Origin: Propionibacteriales bacterium
Lineage (GTDB): Bacteria > Actinomycetota > Actinomycetes > Propionibacteriales > Propionibacteriaceae
Length of the DNA: 10,677 bases
Direction: 5' to 3'
Assembly (NCBI GenBank): GCA_030453285.1
Contig: JAKDKP010000028.1
Span: 1 to 10,677, forward strand
Shown piece after piece: positions 6,515 to 10,677 of this stretch; within the stretch, counting starts at the first letter, position 1; each line of letters starts with the position of its first letter. The notes below the pieces were generated by a model. The model saw only the letters and a program-made list of their open reading frames with translations. It ran no database searches and was not told where the DNA came from. The translations under genes were made by a program, and so were the position numbers.

Positions 6515-7492
6515 GCAGTCGACAAGTCGGAACGTCTGCTGAACCTCACGATCTGTCTGCTCTCGACCAAGCGGTACGTCTCCAAGGACGAGATCCGTTC
6601 GGCCGTGCAGGGCTACCGGGATCAGAGCGATTCGGCCTTCGAGCGGATGTTCGAGCGGGACAAGGAGGAGCTCCGTGAGCTCGGGGTGCCGATCGAGACC
6701 GGCAGCTTCGAGCACTTCTTCGACGATGAGCAGGGGTACCGGATCTCACCGGCCGACTTCGAGCTGCCGCCGATCGAACTCACCGCCGACGAGGCCGCAA
6801 CCCTCGGGGTCGCGGCCCGGGCGTGGCGGCAGGCCTCGGTCGCCTCCTCGACCCAGAACGCGATGCGCAAACTGCGGGCGGCCGGGGTGGAACCCGACGA
6901 TGCGCGGTTGCCCCGCCTCGAACCGGTCGTGACCGCCCGGGAGGCCGGCTTCGAGCAGTGGGTGGATGCGATGATCGATCGCCGCCGCGTCACCTTCGAC
7001 TACGCCGACAAGGGCACCCGTACGGTCGAGCCGTGGGGCATCACCTCGGCGAAGGGCCGCTGGTACGTCGTCGGATTCGACCCCGACCGGCAGGCGCCCC
7101 GGATGTTCCGGCTCTCCCGCGTCCGAACGGTGACGAAGGTGTCGCGCCGCGCGGGGGAGTTCACCCTGCCGGCCGACGTCGACATTCGCGAACTCGCCCG
7201 GGCGCTCGAACCGCCGGCCAGCACCGCCGAGGCCACCGTGGCACTCCGGGTCGGACGGGCCGCTGGCCTGCGGCGTCGCGGGACTGCGGCCACCGCACCG
7301 GCCGACGTACGACTTCCCCAGGGGTTCGAGGTCGTCACCGTCGGGTACGCGGGTCGCGACTCCATGGTCGGCGAGCTCGCCGTGTACGGGCCGGACGTCG
7401 TCGTGCTCGACCCACCTGAGCTGCGGACCGCGCTGCTCAGGCACCTGGCCGGAGTCGGCCGGCGCGGCACCCGATCGGAGCAGACGCGATGA
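6512..7492 (+). CDS. pafB: WYL-domain transcriptional regulator PafB
   Basis: PafB and PafC form a complex that, in mycobacteria, activates the LexA/RecA-independent DNA-damage response. The 326-residue protein opens with a helix-turn-helix region (about 1-75: KSERLLNLTICLLSTKRYVS, then FERMFERDKEELRELGVPIE), which is the typical PafB beginning. A WYL domain covers about 145-208, with the signature GRWYVVGFD at 182-190 and RMFRLSRV at 197-204. A C-terminal WCX region spans about 240-315. I chose ATG 6512 because family members start just before the K-x-ERL motif. In-frame starts at 6449 and 6491 would add unconserved residues and, at 6449, overlap gluQ. No Shine-Dalgarno is visible, consistent with leaderless translation. 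The stop overlaps the pafC start as ATGA. Here pafB is separated from pafA by four genes. Confidence 0.93.
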   Translation: MAVDKSERLLNLTICLLSTKRYVSKDEIRSAVQGYRDQSDSAFERMFERDKEELRELGVPIETGSFEHFFDDEQGYRISPADFELPPIELTADEAATLGVAARAWRQASVASSTQNAMRKLRAAGVEPDDARLPRLEPVVTAREAGFEQWVDAMIDRRRVTFDYADKGTRTVEPWGITSAKGRWYVVGFDPDRQAPRMFRLSRVRTVTKVSRRAGEFTLPADVDIRELARALEPPASTAEATVALRVGRAAGLRRRGTAATAPADVRLPQGFEVVTVGYAGRDSMVGELAVYGPDVVVLDPPELRTALLRHLAGVGRRGTRSEQTR

Positions 7493-8493
7493 GCGGCTCG
7501 CACAGCCAGGTGGCACGCCTGCTGTCCTTGGTGCCGTACCTGCAGCAGCACGATGGCGTCCACATCGATCAGGTGGCGGCGGCGTTCGAGGTGACACCGC
7601 GCCAGATTCGCCAGGACCTGCAGGTGCTGTACTGGTGCGGCCTGCCCGAGCTGATGCCGGGCGACTACATCGAGGTCGATCTGGAGGCCGTCGACGGTCA
7701 CGGCAGCATCCATCTCAGCAATGCCGACTACTTTGCCCGGCCGATGAGGTTCACTCCCGACGAGGCTGTTGCGCTGGTGCTGGCCCTGCGTTCGCTGCGG
7801 GAGCTCGCCGACCCGGCCCGGTTCGCGGTCATCGACAGCCTGCTGGACAAACTGTCGGCCGCCGCCGGTGATCGCGCCGAAGCGGCCAGCCGGACCCAGG
7901 TCCGGGTCTCCGGCGGCACCGAGGAGGTCCGGGCCGCCGTGCATCAGGCTCTGGGTGAGGGGGTACGGCTCGACCTCACCTACGACGTCGCCTCGCGGGC
8001 CGAGACCACGCAGCGACAGGTCGACCCGTTGCGTGCCTCGGTCCGTGACGGGTACGCCTACCTCGACGCGTGGTGCTGGAGTGCTGGCGGTCTGCGTAGT
8101 TTCCGGATGGATCGGATCGTTCGGGCCGTACCCACCGATCAACCGGTTGAGCGGCATCAGGTGACCCTGCCGGATCCCGACGCCCCCTGGTTCGCCGACG
8201 AGGCCGATGCCCCGCAGGTGACGCTCACCCTGGCGCCGCAGGCGCATTGGATCGCCGAGTACTACCCGGTGGAGCAGCAGACCGCGGGGGTCGGCGACGA
8301 GCTGGTGGTCACCCTGCGGGTGATCGACCAGGCGTGGTTCCGGGCGCTGCTGCTCCGGCTCGGTGACGGCGTCCGTGCGGTGGACCCGCCCCTGGCGGCC
8401 GAGACGGCCGATCAACGCGCTGCCGAGGCCCTTGATCAGTACGCCGCCCTGGGGATGGGGCGGGACGATCCGGGCCCGACGGGGCTGGGGTAG
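7489..8493 (+). CDS. pafC: WYL-domain transcriptional regulator PafC
   Basis: This is the second subunit of the PafBC transcriptional activator. The 334-residue protein has an N-terminal helix-turn-helix (about 7-52: QVARLLSLVPYLQQHDGV, then VTPRQIRQDLQVLYWCGLP). Next come a linker rich in PafC-type features (YIEVDLEAVDG, FTPDEAVALVLAL), a WYL domain (about 145-215) with YLDAWCW (191-197) and FRMDRI (205-210, conserved arginines R206 and R209), and a C-terminal WCX region to about 300. It is weakly similar to PafB, as usual for the pair. The ATG overlaps the pafB stop, giving coupled equimolar translation. Its own stop TAG is part of a TAGGGT hexamer that may act as promoter for the next small gene. 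WYL domains are thought to sense ligands or single-stranded DNA. Confidence 0.93.
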   Translation: MSGSHSQVARLLSLVPYLQQHDGVHIDQVAAAFEVTPRQIRQDLQVLYWCGLPELMPGDYIEVDLEAVDGHGSIHLSNADYFARPMRFTPDEAVALVLALRSLRELADPARFAVIDSLLDKLSAAAGDRAEAASRTQVRVSGGTEEVRAAVHQALGEGVRLDLTYDVASRAETTQRQVDPLRASVRDGYAYLDAWCWSAGGLRSFRMDRIVRAVPTDQPVERHQVTLPDPDAPWFADEADAPQVTLTLAPQAHWIAEYYPVEQQTAGVGDELVVTLRVIDQAWFRALLLRLGDGVRAVDPPLAAETADQRAAEALDQYAALGMGRDDPGPTGLG

Positions 8494-8496
8494 GGT
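8491..8496 (+). promoter_or_regulatory. Candidate -10 hexamer TAGGGT for leaderless small-protein transcript
   Basis: TAGGGT matches the TAnnnT pattern and ends 7 bases before the ATG at 8504, the spacing expected for a leaderless actinobacterial message. Its first three bases are the pafC stop codon. The same AGGG could instead act as a Shine-Dalgarno with 8-base spacing, so the two readings compete. Confidence 0.35.
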
Positions 8497-8503
8497 CGCG
8501 CCC

Positions 8504-8710
8504 ATGTGGTGGATCGTGGCAGCCGTGGTCGGACTCGGCATCGTGATCGGTGTCGTGCTGCTCGTGGTGCTCGCGGTGCGGCTCTACCGCCAGGCCAAGG
8601 CCGTCATGGTCGAAGCCGGTGGGACGATGAAACATCTCGAAACCGTGACTGAACTGTTGGGACAGATCAAGATGCCGGACCGACAGCTGGACCGCACAGA
8701 CGTAGGATGA
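8504..8710 (+). CDS. Small single-pass membrane protein of unknown function
   Basis: I do not recognise this 68-residue protein. It begins MWWIVAAVVGLGIVIGVVLL and has one membrane helix (about 2-25) ending at the basic RLYRQAK. A helical cytoplasmic-type segment (about 27-57: AKAVMVEAGGTMKHLETVTE, then LLGQIKM) and a polar tail follow. The layout, a short N-terminal helix then a helical segment, recalls TatA/TatB, but the TatA phenylalanine-glycine hinge is missing and the helix is longer. It lies in the same direction between pafC (10 bases before) and tatA (42 bases after), so co-transcription with tatA-tatC is likely. ATG 8504 was chosen because it directly precedes the membrane helix and has TAGGGT or AGGG upstream. 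A role in export is only a guess from position. Confidence 0.7.
   Translation: MWWIVAAVVGLGIVIGVVLLVVLAVRLYRQAKAVMVEAGGTMKHLETVTELLGQIKMPDRQLDRTDVG
8703..8708 (+). promoter_or_regulatory. Candidate -10 hexamer TAGGAT upstream of tatA
   Basis: TAGGAT resembles actinobacterial -10 elements and overlaps the end of the small membrane protein gene. A start about 7 bases later would give a tatA leader of roughly 38 bases that contains the AAGGAG site. No clear -35 box is seen, so this may be chance. Confidence 0.25.
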
Positions 8711-8741
8711 ACGTACGCGCAGGGTCACCTGTGCCGTGGAC

Positions 8742-8747
8742 AAGGAG
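8742..8747 (+). promoter_or_regulatory. Ribosome-binding site AAGGAG for tatA
   Basis: AAGGAG lies 5 bases before the tatA ATG. It is the closest match to consensus among the plus-strand genes here and fits the high TatA level that the Tat translocase needs. Confidence 0.65.
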
Positions 8748-8752
8748 TCGTT

Positions 8753-9031
8753 ATGCCAATCCCAGGACCCATGGAACTGGTGATCATCGCCGTCGTGGTG
8801 CTGGTGCTGTTCGGCGGTGCCCGCCTGGCCGGCCTCGGCAAGAGCACCGGTCGCGCCCTCCGCGAGTTCAAGGAGGAGACCAAGGGGCTGCGTGGTGACG
8901 AGAAGGACAAGAGCAAGGATCTCGATGAGCTGGAGTCCGAGCCGAGCACCAAGCCCGCCGCGACCAAGCCCGAACCGGAGACCGTCGACGCCGAGATCGT
9001 CGACAAGAAGCACTCCAACACCGAGGCCTGA
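8753..9031 (+). CDS. tatA: Sec-independent protein translocase subunit TatA
   Basis: TatA oligomerises to form the passage for folded twin-arginine proteins across the cytoplasmic membrane. The 92-residue protein has a short N-terminal membrane helix (about 7-20, MELVIIAVVVLVLF), the conserved FG hinge at F20-G21, and an amphipathic helix (about 22-46, GGARLAGLGKSTGRALREFK). A charged Lys/Glu/Pro-rich tail follows. P3-I-P5-G-P6-style residues precede the helix as in actinobacterial TatA (MPxxGPxELxII). Length is normal for actinobacterial TatA. A strong AAGGAG site sits 5 bases upstream. tatC follows after a 76-base gap containing a hairpin. TatB has similar topology, but the tatC neighbour, the GPMEL start and the short charged tail favour TatA. 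tatB is not in the window and is usually elsewhere in actinobacteria. Confidence 0.94.
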   Translation: MPIPGPMELVIIAVVVLVLFGGARLAGLGKSTGRALREFKEETKGLRGDEKDKSKDLDELESEPSTKPAATKPEPETVDAEIVDKKHSNTEA

Positions 9032-9035
9032 CCTC

Positions 9036-9053
9036 TGCTGCCCGTCGGCAGCA
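9036..9053 (+). terminator. Perfect 7-bp GC-rich hairpin between tatA and tatC
   Basis: TGCTGCC (9036-9042) pairs exactly with GGCAGCA (9047-9053) around a 4-base loop, CGTC. It starts 5 bases after the tatA stop. Only TT follows, so it is at best a partial terminator or an mRNA 3'-end stabiliser. Either would leave more tatA than tatC message, matching the usual excess of TatA. Confidence 0.5.
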
Positions 9054-9056
9054 TTC

Positions 9057-9104
9057 TGACCGTGCGGACCTCTGTTCGGTGAGGATCCTTGTGACCGTGA
9101 GGAC
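9057..9104 (+). repeat. Near-identical 13-base direct repeat upstream of tatC
   Basis: TGACCGTGCGGAC (9057-9069) and TGACCGTGAGGAC (9092-9104) differ at one base and start 35 bases apart. A related TCGGTGAGGAT lies between them (9076-9086). The last copy contains GAGGA (9099-9103), which sits 4 bases before the tatC GTG and is its likely ribosome-binding site. Confidence 0.4.
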
Positions 9105-9107
9105 ATC

Positions 9108-10145
9108 GTGGCGTTGACCCTGAAGGGCCGAAGCCTCAGTCTCAGTTGGCTGAGGCCCCCGCCCATGCCCGAGGACGGCAACATGTCGTTGTTCGAGCAC
9201 CTGCGCGAACTCCGCTACCGGTTGCTGATCTCCGCGGTCGCCATCGTGGCGGTGATGATCCTCAGCGCCTTCTTCTATCAACGTCTGTACGACTTCCTCC
9301 TCTGGCCCTGGTACCAGGCCATGGCGGAGCTGGCGATCTCGCGACCGGACCAGAGCACCCAGATGGTCAACCAGGGTGTCACCGCTCCACCCATCCTGGC
9401 GTTGAAGATGATTGGCCTGTCGGGACTGATCCTGACCTGTCCGTTCTGGCTTTACCAGTTGTGGGCCTTCATCGCCCCAGGTCTGCTGGCTCAGGAGAAG
9501 AAGTGGGCCACGATCTTCGTCGGCTCGGCCACCCCGCTCTTCCTGGGCGGTGTCGCGCTGGGCTACCTGATCATGCCCAAGGGCATCGCGATGATGATCT
9601 CCTTCACCCCCGAGGGCGTGGACGTCACCAACCTGCTGGAGCTCCAGGAGTTCCTCGGATTCCTGATGCGGGTGATGCTCGTCTTCGGCATCAGCTTCCT
9701 CATCCCTCTGGTGCTGCTGCTGCTCAACTTCATGGGGGTGCTGAGAGCTGCGCACCTGAAGAAGTTCCGTCCGTTCATCATCTTCGGGTCCTTCGTCTTC
9801 GCTGCGATGGCGACGCCGACCACCGACCCGTTCTCGATGCTGGCCCTCGCGGCGCCGATGACGATCCTCTGCCTGACGGCGGAGACCATTGCCCGGATCA
9901 ACGACAAACGCACCGGCCGAGACACCGGTGACGGCGTCGCCCAGGACAAGGTGCTCAAGCAGCTCGAGGAACAGGACGCCGCCGAGGCCCGGGCCCGGGC
10001 CGAGCAGGCCGAGGAGCACCGCAAGGCCACCGAACGCGCCAAGCTGGCCGAGGAGGACGGCGACACTGCCACCACCTCGTCGGCCGCACCGGACCGCGAC
10101 AGCATTGCCGCGCTGCTGGGGCGCAAGGAAACTCCTTCGGAATGA
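9108..10145 (+). CDS. tatC: Sec-independent protein translocase subunit TatC
   Basis: TatC is the six-helix membrane receptor that binds twin-arginine signal peptides and recruits TatA. The 345-residue protein has the N-terminal signature MSLFEHLRELRYRLLIS (26-42, with E30-H-L-R33-E34-L-R36 in the signal-peptide binding site), CPFWLYQLWAFIAPGL (111-126), a conserved cytoplasmic-loop glutamate (E130) and ATPTTDPFSM (235-244, D240). Six hydrophobic segments lie at about 38-58, 98-124, 134-155, 183-208, 222-236 and 240-260. The glutamate usually found in FExP of the fourth segment is L198 (FGISFLIP). An Ala/Glu/Arg-rich tail (about 278-345), probably partly coiled, follows. GTG 9108 is supported by GAGGA 4 bases upstream. 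The stop overlaps the next gene as ATGA. Length with the tail is typical of actinobacterial TatC. Confidence 0.94.
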   Translation: MALTLKGRSLSLSWLRPPPMPEDGNMSLFEHLRELRYRLLISAVAIVAVMILSAFFYQRLYDFLLWPWYQAMAELAISRPDQSTQMVNQGVTAPPILALKMIGLSGLILTCPFWLYQLWAFIAPGLLAQEKKWATIFVGSATPLFLGGVALGYLIMPKGIAMMISFTPEGVDVTNLLELQEFLGFLMRVMLVFGISFLIPLVLLLLNFMGVLRAAHLKKFRPFIIFGSFVFAAMATPTTDPFSMLALAAPMTILCLTAETIARINDKRTGRDTGDGVAQDKVLKQLEEQDAAEARARAEQAEEHRKATERAKLAEEDGDTATTSSAAPDRDSIAALLGRKETPSE

Positions 10146-10677
10146 CCGTCACGCTCGTGGCCAACCCCACCTCGGGGAGCGGCCGGGCAGCCAGAATGCT
10201 GCCGACGGTGGTGTCCAAGGTGCGGCAGACCTTTGCCGGGCACCGAGTCGTCGTACGACGGACCACCGACTACGAACAGGCCCGAGGCATCTGCCAGCAG
10301 GCCGCGGCTGATCATGGCCCCGACGACGTGCTGATCGTGCTTGGCGGTGACGGGATGATGCACCTCGGCCTGAACGCCGTGGCCGGCACCGATGTGGCGC
10401 TGGGGCTGATCGCCGCCGGCTCGGGTGACGATCTGTGCCGCGGTCTCGGCATCGACGTGAAGCGTCCCGACCAGTCCCTCGACCTGATGAGGCGCCCTCC
10501 GCTCCCGGTCGACCTGATCCGGATCGACACCCCTGACGGGGCCATCCGATGGGTCGGGTCCATCGTGTGCAGCGGTTTCGACGCCCTGGTCAACGCCCGT
10601 GCCAACGCGATGTCCTTCCCCCAGGGAGCCCTGCAGTACCCGACGGCGTTGTTTGCTGAGCTGGCCACCTTCCGCCC
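10142..10677 (+). CDS. Diacylglycerol/lipid kinase family protein, N-terminal part
   Basis: Members of this family phosphorylate diacylglycerol or related lipids with ATP at the membrane face. The first 178 residues are visible and the gene runs off the window. The nucleotide-binding signatures are VANPTSGSGRA (6-16), LIVLGGDGMMHLGLNAVAG (64-82, GGDG loop at 68-71) and LGLIAAGSGDDLCRGLGI (87-104), the last replacing the usual PAGTGND. The second-domain start DLIRIDTPDG...VGSIVCSGFDALV (124-150) is also recognisable. The ATG overlaps the tatC stop by four bases, so translation is coupled. A lipid kinase after tatC is a familiar actinobacterial arrangement. The actual lipid substrate is not determined by the sequence; sphingosine-kinase-like or unknown lipids remain possible. 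Confidence 0.88.
   Translation, partial: MTVTLVANPTSGSGRAARMLPTVVSKVRQTFAGHRVVVRRTTDYEQARGICQQAAADHGPDDVLIVLGGDGMMHLGLNAVAGTDVALGLIAAGSGDDLCRGLGIDVKRPDQSLDLMRRPPLPVDLIRIDTPDGAIRWVGSIVCSGFDALVNARANAMSFPQGALQYPTALFAELATFR

Noticed and set aside
7000..8541. Long minus-strand open frame of 513 codons opposite pafB-pafC
   Set aside because: A GC-rich shadow that crosses the pafB-pafC junction, with no recognisable domain; pafB and pafC are clearly coding on the other strand.
8504..8710. Small membrane protein as TatB
   Set aside because: It lacks the FG hinge and the conserved proline/glutamate pattern before the helix, and the membrane helix is longer than in TatA/TatB.
7489..8752. pafC plus small membrane protein as a toxin-antitoxin pair
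   Set aside because: pafC is a standard WYL regulator coupled to pafB, and the small protein has a position and layout better explained by the tat cluster.
8868..10019. Minus-strand frame opposite tatA-tatC, rich in Glu, Gln and His
   Set aside because: Antisense of membrane-helix codons; no family features and it spans the tatA-tatC gap and hairpin.

Overview
This 10.7-kb window comes from a high-GC Gram-positive (actinobacterial) chromosome. The evidence is GC-rich codon use with many GTG starts, a Pup ligase gene (pafA), the pafB-pafC WYL regulator pair and a tatA-tatC cluster. The gene order and the Pup system fit an actinomycete, perhaps in or near the Propionibacteriaceae, but the window cannot settle the family. 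The content is almost entirely core genes. I see no rRNA, tRNA, CRISPR array, insertion sequence, phage gene or attachment site. No stretch longer than about 120 bases lacks a gene.

Layout, left block (1-3582, all +): the 3' end of scpB (chromosome condensation), which carries an apparent single-base frameshift near base 53; an RluB-type rRNA pseudouridine synthase; pafA (Pup-protein ligase); and an exported lipoprotein with two FKBP domains. The genes overlap or sit within about 10 bases of each other, so this is probably one transcription unit, perhaps with an internal promoter before the FKBP gene.

Middle block (3594-6458): a minus-strand phosphotransferase-like gene that needs a frameshift correction near 3798-3801 and lacks the kinase catalytic loop; a plus-strand class I aminotransferase of the TyrB/AspC type; and a minus-strand glutamyl-Q tRNA(Asp) synthetase. 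These three genes lie inside a neighbourhood (pafA, FKBP, pafB, pafC, tatA, tatC, lipid kinase) that is otherwise familiar from actinobacteria, so they look like a lineage-specific insertion.

Right block (6512 to the end, all +): pafB and pafC (DNA-damage-responsive WYL activators, ATGA overlap), a 68-residue single-membrane-helix protein of unknown function, tatA, tatC (twin-arginine export) and the start of a diacylglycerol/lipid kinase that overlaps tatC by ATGA. The tatA-tatC gap holds a perfect 7-bp hairpin that could set the TatA:TatC ratio.

I found no convincing new multi-gene system. The points most worth a second look are the two single-base frameshifts, the catalytic-loop-less kinase-like protein, pafA sitting behind scpB-rluB, the possible leaderless promoters whose -10 hexamers reuse the upstream gene's stop codon, the small membrane protein in the tat cluster, and the leucine at a normally glutamate position in TatC.
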